This document shows, in pieces, positions 1-8,667 of a stretch of 64,000 nucleotides of DNA; within the stretch, counting starts at the first letter, position 1; the number at the start of each line of letters is the position of its first letter. The notes below the pieces were generated by a model that was given only the letters and a program-made list of their open reading frames with translations, had not been told where the DNA came from and ran no database searches. A program made the translations under genes and the position numbers. The stretch is from an uncultured Bacteroidales bacterium (lineage in GTDB: Bacteria; Bacteroidota; Bacteroidia; Bacteroidales; F082), in contig CAJOEZ010000003.1 of NCBI GenBank assembly GCA_905233685.1, positions 141,800 through 205,799 on the forward strand, given 5' to 3'.

Positions 1-2199
1 GAGCAGGGTCAAGTCGTTGCTTTCGCAAGTCAAGCTGACCGTGGTCGTGCCGCCAATGGCCTCGGTGCCAACATTCTTGAAAATAATGCTCATCGTGGTT
101 TCGTCGCCAACATGGGCTTGGTTGGGCGTATAGCTGTCGATGGCGATGAAAGGCCCTTCAAGCACGATGGCAGGAAGGTTGACGATATACGGAATCTTGT
201 CAAGTCCGGTGACGCAAATGGTCACTTCGCCACTCGTGGTGACGGGCTCGATGTCGAGGAAAATAACACCGCTCTCGTCGACGAGGCCTGCGCCATGAAG
301 CTCACCATCCTTGCTGACGGCCACATACGAGCCAGGCAAAGCACTGATTTCAAAGCTGTTTGCCCCAATGGGGAAAACGTCCATGTGGCTGACCTCGTTT
401 TCGGTGGGTTGCACGCGATAGGGCATGATGGAACCGTCGCCTAGGGTATGGTAAGCTTGCCAATAATAGGTGTCGGTGTCGTCACGATGTGAGCTGCGGG
501 CATGGGCATAGCACACGGCGAGGTTGCCGATAAAGGGCATAGCCGCCACGGTGTTGAAGCGGTCATTCACCCAAATCGCGTCGTAAATGCCCATCGAAGA
601 CTCCTCGTAGGTGGGGGCTTGCCCGTAAATGTTGGTGGCTCCGACGGTGAAATAGTAGTCCTCATACCAATAAGTGCTGGGGCAGGAGCCGATATAAGCG
701 TAGGCGGCAGCTTCGTTGGTGCGGATCATGGCCTCGCCAAAGCAGGTGCTGCTGATGCCCCAGTCGGCGGCACTGCAGCAGTTGCCCATCGCGAGGAAAG
801 GCTTGCCGACGTTGGTCATGTTGGGGATGTCGTTATTGTCAAGATTAGGCTCGCCCCAGCCTTGGTTGTAGCCGTGGGCGGTGTAGTTGGCGAAACTGAC
901 ACCCGTGTTGAGGCTGGCGTAAGCGTTGTCGTAAGGTCGACCGAGGAAATAATTTACCTCGTTGTAGCCATGCTCGGCATTGTAATAATAGTTCATGGCG
1001 TACTCGATGGACGGTGCACCAATGTATTCGCAAAAATAGTCGTCCCAGCCAGCCACGAGCAGCACATTATTTAAATAGGTGGGGTCGGGGAATTCGTAAC
1101 GCTCATACAGCAGCGTTTTGACGATGATGTTCTGCATTTGCTCGATGGTCTCGGCGCACATGCGGCTGTGGTAGATGTCGGGGAAGTCGTCGTCATCGAC
1201 ACTCGAATAATACAGGTCGGTGACGCATTCGGTCTGGCTGCCGATGGCGCTGGCGGCCACTTGGTTCTTGTCGCCAAAGATAATGACAAAAGTGGGCGCG
1301 TCTTTGTCGTATTCCTCTTGGATGAAGCTGCGTATGGCCGAGGCGGTGTTGCCGATTTGGTCGGTGTATTTTACGTTCAGGTAAAAGCCTTTCATTGTCT
1401 TCCATTCAATCCATTCCTGCATGGTTTCCTCAAACATGCGGTCGGCGATGACGAGCATCTTCACGGGGGCTTGCCACAGGTCGGGGTGCTGGTCATACAC
1501 ATCGTCGCGCCAGTTGAACATCATGTCGTAGACGCTTGCAAAATAAGGACTGAACGTGCGTGCAAACTCGTTGTATGCAGCGGTTTTGTCGTAAGCTCCA
1601 TAGTTGATTTCCACCACGATGTCGTTGTAAACCATGACGCTGCCCTTGGCGGGATTGTAAGCCACTGGATTGACGGTCAGCGAGCCGACTTGGATGCCAC
1701 GCATGGTGCCACGAATCTCAAAATCAACAAGGTTGCGAGCGGTGTAATCCTTTGAGGCGTATGCTTTTTCGTCGTAAGCAAACTTGATGTCCTCAGGCTT
1801 CTGGTCTTTTCTGACTGAGGGCTGCTGGGGCATGATGGTCTTGATGTTGAAATCGCTCAACTTGTACTCAGTAGCTGTGTAGCTGACCACTTTCGCGCTG
1901 ACGTTTTGTGCACCAATCGGCACGGCAATCAGTTGGTGGGCGGCGGGAAGCGAAGGCTCGCCGACATTGCCGGAAGGGTAGGTGCCGTCCATGGTGATGT
2001 TGGAAAACACGCCTTTCTCGGTTTGCACTTCATTGGCAATCAGGTTGTTGAAGGAGAAAGTAGCGGTGAAGCCGTCATCCGACACGTTGACACATTGTTG
2101 TGCCGACTGGGTCTTTCCGAAGTCGATGCGTCCTTGTGCGAAAGCTTGTGCACTGATGAGCAAACCAATAGCTGCTATGAGTAGACTTGTCTTTTTCAT
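1..2199 (-). CDS. Gingipain-like C25 family cysteine peptidase, C-terminus beyond window
   Basis: The reading frame is open from the ATG at 2199 to the left edge: 733 residues and no stop. It begins with a signal peptide (MKKTSLLIAAIGLLISAQAFAQ), followed by a propeptide-like segment of about 190 residues. The C25 catalytic region carries His442 in NYTAHGYNQGWGEP and the Cys474-Cys475 pair in MGNCCSAADWG. By comparison with gingipain R, Cys475 aligns with the nucleophile. After about residue 560 an Ig-like or CARDB-like beta domain begins. Family members are secreted endopeptidases, usually exported by the T9SS; a sorting domain would lie outside the window. The start is 7 bp after the stop of the S41 protease gene, so the two are probably co-transcribed. 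Substrate specificity cannot be read from the sequence. Confidence 0.87.
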   Translation of the reverse strand, partial: MKKTSLLIAAIGLLISAQAFAQGRIDFGKTQSAQQCVNVSDDGFTATFSFNNLIANEVQTEKGVFSNITMDGTYPSGNVGEPSLPAAHQLIAVPIGAQNVSAKVVSYTATEYKLSDFNIKTIMPQQPSVRKDQKPEDIKFAYDEKAYASKDYTARNLVDFEIRGTMRGIQVGSLTVNPVAYNPAKGSVMVYNDIVVEINYGAYDKTAAYNEFARTFSPYFASVYDMMFNWRDDVYDQHPDLWQAPVKMLVIADRMFEETMQEWIEWKTMKGFYLNVKYTDQIGNTASAIRSFIQEEYDKDAPTFVIIFGDKNQVAASAIGSQTECVTDLYYSSVDDDDFPDIYHSRMCAETIEQMQNIIVKTLLYERYEFPDPTYLNNVLLVAGWDDYFCEYIGAPSIEYAMNYYYNAEHGYNEVNYFLGRPYDNAYASLNTGVSFANYTAHGYNQGWGEPNLDNNDIPNMTNVGKPFLAMGNCCSAADWGISSTCFGEAMIRTNEAAAYAYIGSCPSTYWYEDYYFTVGATNIYGQAPTYEESSMGIYDAIWVNDRFNTVAAMPFIGNLAVCYAHARSSHRDDTDTYYWQAYHTLGDGSIMPYRVQPTENEVSHMDVFPIGANSFEISALPGSYVAVSKDGELHGAGLVDESGVIFLDIEPVTTSGEVTICVTGLDKIPYIVNLPAIVLEGPFIAIDSYTPNQAHVGDETTMSIIFKNVGTEAIGGTTTVSLTCESNDLTLL

Positions 2200-2206
2200 G
2201 GGTTGG

Positions 2207-3814
2207 TTATTTTAAAATTCGTTTGTATTCCTTGTCGTTGCCGAGGATTTCGAGGGCTTTTTTCACGCCTGCGTCTTCCGAGGCCATCACGCGGTAGTAT
2301 TCTTGCGTATCCCATACGTTTCTGGAAATCAATGCCTTGACTTGCAGGAGAATGAACTTCTCGGAGTGTTTGAATTGTTCGTCGTTCCACTCCACTTTGG
2401 CTTCCTCGGCGGCGGCTTTCAGCCCGTTGACGAGGTCTTGACCGACCTCGAAATCCTTGTTGAAATGCTCGAAATCGCCGTATTGCGCCTTGATGGTTTC
2501 ACGGTGCTTGAGGCCGTAGTCGGTGGTGAAGCGGTTCAGAGCACCCTTGCGGACGAGGTTGGTGTAAAGCTTACTATTATAAGAGGTGTCGACGGGAATG
2601 AAAATGTCGGGCATGATGCCGCCACCGCCATAGACGGTGCGACCGCCGTCGGTCTTGAACTTCAGTGAGTCAGGGAAATGGATGCTGTCGGCGTGGAAAT
2701 ATTCGCCACGTTCCAAACGTTTGGTCATCTCTTTGGCATATTCCTCAACGCCCTCTTCGTAAGGCCGCTGGATGCAGCGTCCCGACGGGGTGTGGTAACG
2801 GGCGGTGGTGAGGCGGATTTGTGCGCCGTCGGGCAGGTTGAAGGGCCTCTGAACCAAGCCTTTACCAAAGGAACGTCGTCCGATGACGACGCCTCGGTCG
2901 TGGTCTTGGACGGCGCCCGACAGAATCTCGCTGGCCGAGGCCGAACCTTCGTCGATGAGAACCACCATCTTGCCTGTGGTGTAAAGTCCATCGGCCGTGC
3001 TTCTCCATTCTTGTCGCGGCGAGCGCAGGCCTTCGGTGAAGACAATAAGCTTGTCCTCGCCAATGAACTGGTCCACCATCTCGATGGCCGTGTTGAGGTA
3101 ACCACCCGTGTTGCCGCGCAGGTCGAAGACGAGCGACTCCATGCCTTCGGCTTTCAGTTTGCCGAAAGCCTCCTTGAACTCGGCGGTCGATTCCTGTGCG
3201 AAGCGGTCGAGCTTGATATAGCCGATGTGCTTGTCAAGCATATAGGCCGCGTTGATGCTGTTCAGCGGAATCTTGTCGCGGATAATCTCAAAATCAATCA
3301 GTTCGGGGTCGTTGCCGCGCTTTACGCTTACGGTCACCTTGGTGCCTTTCTTGCCGCGCAGGTGTTTTTGCACGTATTCGTTGTCGATTTTTTTGCCAAA
3401 GGCTTCCTCGCCGTCGATTTTGATGAACTGGTCGCCGGCCATGATGCCGACTTTCTCGGACGGGCCGCCCGCCGTGGGGCTGATGACGGTGATGGTGTCG
3501 CGGATGAGTTGGAAGGTCACGCCGATGCCATCGAAGCTGCCGACGAGGGGCTCGTTAGCCTTCTCCACATCCTTTCTCGAGATGTAGGCTGAGTGCGGGT
3601 CGAGTTCCTTCAGCGCGGCGACAATGGCGTCTTCCGTCACCTTGTCGAGGTCGGCCGTGTCGACGTAGAAGTTCTCGATGAGATAAAGCGTGGTGCCTAA
3701 TTTCTGCGCGTTCATCTGCGCTTTGGATTGAGGTTTCTGGGGTTGGTTTTGGGCTGTTGCCACCATCGCAAAGAGGCAAGCAACGGCCAAGAAAGACATT
3801 CTCAAGGTTTTCAT
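2207..3814 (-). CDS. S41 family C-terminal processing peptidase
   Basis: 535 residues. A signal peptide (about 1-21, ending VATAQ) is followed by a short helical region, a PDZ domain (about 90-170, with the GGPSEKVGIMAGD loop) and the S41 protease core. The Ser-Lys dyad is visible as Ser293 in GSASASE and Lys318 in FGKGLVQ, 25 residues apart as in Prc/CtpA. The conserved DLRGNTGG strand is at about 231-238. The family cleaves proteins near their C-termini in the periplasm. It is the first gene of a likely two-gene unit with the C25 peptidase. A TAnnTTTG promoter lies just upstream. A second S41 gene of the same architecture is at 24279-25883. Confidence 0.93.
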   Translation of the reverse strand: MKTLRMSFLAVACLFAMVATAQNQPQKPQSKAQMNAQKLGTTLYLIENFYVDTADLDKVTEDAIVAALKELDPHSAYISRKDVEKANEPLVGSFDGIGVTFQLIRDTITVISPTAGGPSEKVGIMAGDQFIKIDGEEAFGKKIDNEYVQKHLRGKKGTKVTVSVKRGNDPELIDFEIIRDKIPLNSINAAYMLDKHIGYIKLDRFAQESTAEFKEAFGKLKAEGMESLVFDLRGNTGGYLNTAIEMVDQFIGEDKLIVFTEGLRSPRQEWRSTADGLYTTGKMVVLIDEGSASASEILSGAVQDHDRGVVIGRRSFGKGLVQRPFNLPDGAQIRLTTARYHTPSGRCIQRPYEEGVEEYAKEMTKRLERGEYFHADSIHFPDSLKFKTDGGRTVYGGGGIMPDIFIPVDTSYNSKLYTNLVRKGALNRFTTDYGLKHRETIKAQYGDFEHFNKDFEVGQDLVNGLKAAAEEAKVEWNDEQFKHSEKFILLQVKALISRNVWDTQEYYRVMASEDAGVKKALEILGNDKEYKRILK

Positions 3815-3839
3815 GGGTCAAAATGATTTTTTAGGGGCG

Positions 3840-3847
3840 CAAACTTA
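3840..3847 (-). promoter_or_regulatory. -7 promoter element for the S41/C25 unit
   Basis: TAAGTTTG on the minus strand fits the Bacteroidota -7 consensus TAnnTTTG and lies 26 bp before the ATG at 3814. No convincing -33 TTTG was found. Confidence 0.5.
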
Positions 3848-3945
3848 CACAAAAAAACCTGATTCACGTAAGATTTCTTTCCTTTTTCTTTCGCTTTGTT
3901 CCTGATTTTAATTGTCCAACAGCTTCCTAAAATCGAGGATGATTT

Positions 3946-4155
3946 TCATTTCCCGTACCTGACAGCTTTGACTTCTTCCATGATTTCCTCTTCGCTCAAC
4001 GACGGACTTTTTGCACGGCTTTTGACAAAACGTTCAAGCAATTGCTCTCGCGTTTCGGCCTGCCAGCCAAATTTGCGAATGAGTTCTTTCAATAATACCC
4101 AGTCTGACAAGGGCACATTCAAATAGACTCCTTGTGTATTTGCTACATTCAACAT
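3946..4155 (-). CDS. Small hypothetical protein, antitoxin-like
   Basis: 69 residues from the ATG at 4155. An in-frame ATG at 4182 also exists, but a TATTTTTG -7 element at 4187-4180 would place transcription initiation downstream of it, so 4155 is preferred. The protein is charged and helical and ends SLSEEEIMEEVKAVRYGK. Such a tail is common in small Bacteroidota proteins annotated as the antitoxin part of type II systems. No toxin gene is adjacent on either side, so this is either an orphan antitoxin or an unrelated small regulator. No DNA-binding motif can be assigned with confidence. Confidence 0.6.
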   Translation of the reverse strand: MLNVANTQGVYLNVPLSDWVLLKELIRKFGWQAETREQLLERFVKSRAKSPSLSEEEIMEEVKAVRYGK

Positions 4156-4179
4156 GATGAAATCGTTGTTTTCTGACCG

Positions 4180-4187
4180 CAAAAATA
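4180..4187 (-). promoter_or_regulatory. -7 promoter element for the antitoxin-like gene
   Basis: TATTTTTG on the minus strand matches TAnnTTTG. It lies 25 bp upstream of the preferred start at 4155 and overlaps the alternative start at 4182, which argues against that start. Confidence 0.45.
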
Positions 4188-4251
4188 CTATAATTATGCC
4201 AATAATGGAATGATTTTACAGATTTTTCTACTTTCATTCCATTTTTTTCCT

Positions 4252-4259
4252 TAAATTTG
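4252..4259 (+). promoter_or_regulatory. -7 promoter element for the FISUMP gene leader
   Basis: TAAATTTG matches TAnnTTTG and is followed by GCCCC. Initiation about 7 bp downstream would give a leader of about 335 nt before the ATG at 4602. That is unusually long for this window, where most leaders are 10-40 nt. Confidence 0.5.
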
Positions 4260-4303
4260 CCCCCGAAATAAACCACCCCAAAGTCTAACCAAACAGAATT
4301 GAA

Positions 4304-4348
4304 ATGAATACAGCGCATTGGGCGCAACAACGAAAAACGGACTATTAA
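4304..4348 (+). other. Possible 14-codon upstream ORF in the leader
   Basis: ATG to TAA encodes MNTAHWAQQRKTDY. It lies about 40 nt after the predicted promoter and about 30 nt before the structured element. It is too short to score by composition, has no clear ribosome binding site and may be fortuitous. If translated it could act as a leader peptide. Confidence 0.2.
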
Positions 4349-4376
4349 AACGATAGCGTTAGCTTAAAAGCTTGTG

Positions 4377-4489
4377 CTTTGGAAAACTACCACCCATTAC
4401 GCACCTCAGGCTCATAAGCCGATGCTCACGTGTTTTCACGTGGGCTTTACTGATTAGTTGAGGTGCAAGGCTGTGGTAGGCCTCCAAAG
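4377..4489 (+). ncRNA. Structured RNA element in the FISUMP gene leader
   Basis: Nested perfect complements define a compact fold. P1 is CTTTGGA (4377-4383) with TCCAAAG (4483-4489). P2 is CTACCAC (4387-4393) with GTGGTAG (4473-4479). P3 is GCACCTCA (4401-4408) with TGAGGTGC (4459-4466). Inside P3 sit two hairpins: GGCT/AGCC with a CATA loop (4409-4420), and a 9-bp stem GCTCACGTG/CACGTGGGC with a TTTT loop (4424-4445). Together these make an axial stem with internal loops ending in a three-way junction. It does not resemble the TPP, FMN, SAM, cobalamin, c-di-GMP, SRP or tmRNA architectures that I know. It could be a riboswitch-like leader or a separate small RNA. Confidence 0.55.
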
Positions 4490-4509
4490 ACAACTAAAAG
4501 AGATACAGT

Positions 4510-4529
4510 AAAGCCTTCGCTTTTTTATT
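4510..4529 (+). terminator. Weak intrinsic-terminator-like hairpin after the leader RNA
   Basis: AAAGC/GCTTT stem with a CTTC loop, followed by TTTATT. The stem has only 5 bp, so termination would be weak. Its position directly after the structured RNA and about 75 bp before the ATG fits either attenuation or the 3' end of an independent RNA. From 4530 to 4601 nothing further was seen except AT-rich leader. Confidence 0.3.
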
Positions 4530-4601
4530 GCCCGCCACGGGAAAATGAAAAAACAAATGAAAACACAATTAACCTAATACTAACTTAAATCCTTAAAACG
4601 T

Positions 4602-7600
4602 ATGAATGCAATGATTCTACTTTCGAAAAGGCTGAAGCGAGCCGCCTTGCTCTCCCTGCTGCTGATTGTGGCAGGGATGAGCCAATTGCTCGCACAAACC
4701 GAAGCACACGAATACGTTGACCTCGGCCTGCCCAGCGGTACCCTCTGGGCCACCTGCAACATTGGCGCCAACAGCCCCGAAGAGTACGGCGACTACTTCG
4801 CCTGGGGCGAGACGCAACCCAAAGACTACTATGACTGGGACACGTACCAATACTGTGAAAGTGATGAAGACTACGACTTCATGTTGACCAAGTATTGCAA
4901 CAATTCTAACGCCGGCTACAACGGCTTCACCGACACCCTGACCGTTCTCTTGCCCGAGGACGATGCAGCCACAGCCAATTGGGGCAGTGGCTGGCGAATG
5001 CCCACCAAGGAGGAATGGCAGGAGCTTTACCAAAACACGACCCATACATGGACGACCCAGAACGGAGTGAACGGCCGCCTCTTCACTGCCGCCAACGGTG
5101 CGAGTCTCTTCCTGCCCGCCGCCGGCATCCGTTGGCGCGGCGACCTCAACAACACTGTCTCAGGCTACTACTGGTCGAGTTCGCTCGACACCCGCATCCC
5201 GCTCTACGCGTGGATCCTCTACTTCGGTTCGACCCAGGCCTACGTGGGCATCGACGGCGTGGGCAACAGCGGCAACCGCTTCAACGGTTTGTCTGTTCGG
5301 CCTGTCCGCGAGAACAATACCCTTGTTACCGTCGCCGTCACGGCCAACCCGGCGGAGGGCGGCACGGTGAGCGGGAGCGGCGCCTACGCAGAGGGCACCG
5401 GCTGCACGCTCACGGCGACGCCCGCCGAGGGCTACACCTTCCAAAACTGGACGGAGAACGGCGAGGTGGTCTCTACGGAGAATCCTTACACCTTCACCGT
5501 TACGGGAGATAGGGAGCTGGTGGCGAACTTCGCCGTTTCAGGCGACGATAGCCACGAATACGTTGACCTCGGCCTCCCCAGCGGCACCCTCTGGGCCACC
5601 TGCAACGTTGGGGCCAACAGCCCCGAAGACTACGGCGACTATTTCGCCTGGGGCGAGACGCAGCCGAAGGATTACTATGACTGGAGCACCTACCAATACT
5701 GCATGGGCAGCGAGAACACGCTTACCAAGTATTGTAGCAATTCCAACTACGGCTACAATGGCTCTACCGACAATCTGACTGTCCTGCAGCCCGAAGACGA
5801 CGCGGCTACGGCCAACTGGGGTAATGACTGGCGCATGCCAACTCAAGCAGAATGGCAAGAGCTATATCAGAATACCACCGTTATATGGACGACTCGAAAC
5901 GGTGTGAACGGTAGGCTCTACACCGCCAGTAACGGCAATAGTCTTTTCCTGCCCGCTGCGGGCTACCGCTACAATAGTACCCTTGAACCTGACTACGGTT
6001 ACTACTGGTCCAGTTCACTTGATACGGACACTCCGCGTGGCGCATTGTATCTCTACTTTCTTTATTACGATTACCCCGTGGACGGCGGCTATCCTCGCTA
6101 TTGTGGTCTAACTATCCGGCCAGTGCGTACCGTGTCTCAAAACACATCCTTTATTATTGATGCCACAGCCAATCCAGCGGAAGGTGGCGAAGTGAACGGT
6201 GGCGGCACCTATGAAGAAGGTGCCGAATGCACCCTTACGGCAATGGCTAATGAAGGCTATACCTTCACCAATTGGACCGAGAATGGAGAGGTGGTTTCGA
6301 CTATCGCTACCTATACCTTCTCCGTGAGTGCCGACAGGACCTTGGTGGCGAACTTCACCCAAAACGGTGGCGATGACCATGAATATGTCGACCTCGGCCT
6401 GCCGAGCGGCTTGTTGTGGGCTACCTGCAACGTAGGCGCCACTGCTCCCGAAGAATACGGCGACTATTTTGCCTGGGGAGAGACACAGACGAAGGAAGAC
6501 TACAGCTATAGCACCTACCAGTACTGCAATGGAAGTTACAATACGCTCACCAAGTACTGCAACGATGGCAGCTACGGCAACAACGGCTACACTGACACCT
6601 TGACTTTGCTTTTGCCAACCGACGACGCGGCCACGGCACAATGGGGCGCGGGATGGCGTATGCCCACCTATGAGGAATGGCAGGAACTGCTTGACAACAC
6701 AACCAACACATGGACAACCCAGAACGGTGTAAACGGGAGGCTTTTCACCGCCGCCAACGGCGCGAGTCTCTTCCTGCCCGCCGCCGGCTGCCGCCTGAAC
6801 AGTGAGATCTTCGCTGGCAGCTACGGCTACTACTGGTCGGGTTCGCTCTACACGGGCCGCCCGGACCACGCGTGGGGCTTCAGCTTCAGTTCGGACGGCA
6901 CGTACATGAGCTACCCCGGCCGCAACACCGGTCAATCTGTACGCCCTGTCCGCTCCGCCTCACAGGACATCACCACCTATTGGACTCCCAACAACATCGA
7001 CTACGAAGAAAACATGCCCATCACCGCCGTGGTGGAAATCGACGGCGTGGAGCAGCAAAGCACCACGCTTGAGCTTGGCGCTTTCAGCGGCGAGGAATGC
7101 CGTGGGAGCCAGATGGCGGTCTACTTCGAGCCTACGCAACGCTACATCTACCAGATGACCGTGTTCGGCGAGGAGGGCGACGAGATAACCTTCCGCCTTT
7201 ACGACCATGCCACCAATGAGGAGCTTGACCTCGTGGCTCCCGAAGCCATTGTTTTTGATGCCTTCGGTTACGGCAACCTGCCTAACCCCATTGTGCTTAA
7301 CTTCCGCCACAGCTATGATATCAACACCACGGCCAATCCAGCCGAGGGTGGCACCGTGAATGGTGGCGGCACATACCTCCACGGCGATGTTTGTACCCTC
7401 ACCGCCACACCCAACACGAACTATGTCTTCGTCAATTGGACCCTCGACGGCGAGGTGGTCTCCACCGAGGCCGAATACAGCTTCGAAGTGACCAGCGGCG
7501 GCGACTATGTGGCCCGCTTCGACCTCGTGCAGACCACCAACTTCAGCCAGGGCTGGAACTGGTGGAGCACCTACATCGAACAAGAAGGCACGGAAGGCCT

Positions 7601-8663
7601 TGAAGCCTTGGAGAACGGCCTCGGCGCGAACGGCTCCATCGTCAAGGCGCAGAACGAAGGCTATGTTTCCTACCTTGAAGGCTACGGCTGGTACGGCTCG
7701 CTCGAAAGGCTTTACAACGAGCAGTCCTACCGCGTGCAGGCCAATGCCGCCTGCGTGGTGCCGCTGCAAGGCCTCCCGACCAACCCCGCCGACCATCCCA
7801 TCACCCTCAACCCCGGCTGGACGTGGATGGGCTTCCCGTGGAGCCAGACCATGAGCGTGGAGGCCGCCTTGGAAGGCTTCGAGCCTGAGGCCAACGACTT
7901 CATCAAGGGGCGCAACGCCTACACGATGTACTACGCTGAGAACGGATACAGTATGTGGTTCGGCCCGCTCAACAGCCTCGAACCCGGCCAAGGCTATGTC
8001 TATTACTCCAACAGCGGCGAGGCCAAGACGCTGACCCTTAACACGAACGATGGTAGGTCGGCTCAGCCCAACGTGACGGCCAGCGACAACCTGTTCCATC
8101 CCGAGGCAGGCAACTACGCCGACAACATGACGCTGACGGCAGTCGTTGACTTCGGTGGCACCGAATTGCGCTCCGAGGACTACGAGGTGGCAGCCTTCTG
8201 CAACGGCGAGTGCCGTGGCAGCGCGAAGCTGACCTACTTTGCCCCGACAGACAGCTACATCGCCTTCCTGACGCTCTACGGCAACGACGGAGACGAGCTG
8301 GAGTTCGTCCTCACCGACGGCGACATGACCACATTGTCGGGCAGCACCCTGCATTTTGCCACCGACGGCCGCATCGGAACTTTGTCCGAGCCTTACCCGC
8401 TTTGCTTCGGCTTCACGGGCCTCGACGACAATGCATCGACCCGTGTGAGCGTGTACCCCAACCCCTCCAGGGACGTGTTCAATGTCAAGGGCGAGGGCAT
8501 CCGCAGGATTGACGTGTTCAACGCTTTCGGCCAGGTCGTGTTCTCGGCGGAGACGTCGAATGACACCTTCCAGGTGGATTTGAGCGACAAGGCGACGGGT
8601 GTCTACCTGCTTCGCGTGGTCACGGAGAGCGGTGTGACGAACCAGCAATTAATAAAGGAATAA
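4602..8663 (+). CDS. Secreted surface protein with three FISUMP modules, repeat domains and T9SS sorting domain
   Basis: 1353 residues. A signal peptide (about 1-31, ending QLLAQ) precedes three FISUMP modules starting near residues 36, 318 and 593. Each opens with the motif HEYVDLGLPSG and LWATCN, followed by EYGDYFAWGET or a variant. Modules 1 and 2 are each followed by an InlB B-like repeat (TANPAEGG...EGYTF..W), and a third such repeat lies near 907. The region from about 785 on resembles the next gene closely. The C-terminus (about 1274-1353, with VSVYPNPSRDVF and GVYLLRV) is a type A T9SS sorting domain, so the protein is expected to be exported and surface-attached. Its ligand is unknown. 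FISUMP stands for the Fibrobacter succinogenes major paralogous domain. An in-frame ATG at 4611 is an alternative start. Confidence 0.9.
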   Translation: MNAMILLSKRLKRAALLSLLLIVAGMSQLLAQTEAHEYVDLGLPSGTLWATCNIGANSPEEYGDYFAWGETQPKDYYDWDTYQYCESDEDYDFMLTKYCNNSNAGYNGFTDTLTVLLPEDDAATANWGSGWRMPTKEEWQELYQNTTHTWTTQNGVNGRLFTAANGASLFLPAAGIRWRGDLNNTVSGYYWSSSLDTRIPLYAWILYFGSTQAYVGIDGVGNSGNRFNGLSVRPVRENNTLVTVAVTANPAEGGTVSGSGAYAEGTGCTLTATPAEGYTFQNWTENGEVVSTENPYTFTVTGDRELVANFAVSGDDSHEYVDLGLPSGTLWATCNVGANSPEDYGDYFAWGETQPKDYYDWSTYQYCMGSENTLTKYCSNSNYGYNGSTDNLTVLQPEDDAATANWGNDWRMPTQAEWQELYQNTTVIWTTRNGVNGRLYTASNGNSLFLPAAGYRYNSTLEPDYGYYWSSSLDTDTPRGALYLYFLYYDYPVDGGYPRYCGLTIRPVRTVSQNTSFIIDATANPAEGGEVNGGGTYEEGAECTLTAMANEGYTFTNWTENGEVVSTIATYTFSVSADRTLVANFTQNGGDDHEYVDLGLPSGLLWATCNVGATAPEEYGDYFAWGETQTKEDYSYSTYQYCNGSYNTLTKYCNDGSYGNNGYTDTLTLLLPTDDAATAQWGAGWRMPTYEEWQELLDNTTNTWTTQNGVNGRLFTAANGASLFLPAAGCRLNSEIFAGSYGYYWSGSLYTGRPDHAWGFSFSSDGTYMSYPGRNTGQSVRPVRSASQDITTYWTPNNIDYEENMPITAVVEIDGVEQQSTTLELGAFSGEECRGSQMAVYFEPTQRYIYQMTVFGEEGDEITFRLYDHATNEELDLVAPEAIVFDAFGYGNLPNPIVLNFRHSYDINTTANPAEGGTVNGGGTYLHGDVCTLTATPNTNYVFVNWTLDGEVVSTEAEYSFEVTSGGDYVARFDLVQTTNFSQGWNWWSTYIEQEGTEGLEALENGLGANGSIVKAQNEGYVSYLEGYGWYGSLERLYNEQSYRVQANAACVVPLQGLPTNPADHPITLNPGWTWMGFPWSQTMSVEAALEGFEPEANDFIKGRNAYTMYYAENGYSMWFGPLNSLEPGQGYVYYSNSGEAKTLTLNTNDGRSAQPNVTASDNLFHPEAGNYADNMTLTAVVDFGGTELRSEDYEVAAFCNGECRGSAKLTYFAPTDSYIAFLTLYGNDGDELEFVLTDGDMTTLSGSTLHFATDGRIGTLSEPYPLCFGFTGLDDNASTRVSVYPNPSRDVFNVKGEGIRRIDVFNAFGQVVFSAETSNDTFQVDLSDKATGVYLLRVVTESGVTNQQLIKE

Positions 8664-8667
8664 AGCC

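Noticed and set aside
502..1755. Plus-strand frames opposite the C25 peptidase
   Set aside because: The minus-strand frame is uninterrupted for 733 codons with a signal peptide and the C25 His/Cys residues; the plus-strand frames are shadows.
6960..8648. 562-residue open frame on the minus strand inside the FISUMP gene
   Set aside because: It is opposite a gene with signal peptide, repeats and sorting domain; its Val/Gly/His-rich composition is what reverse translation of that gene gives.
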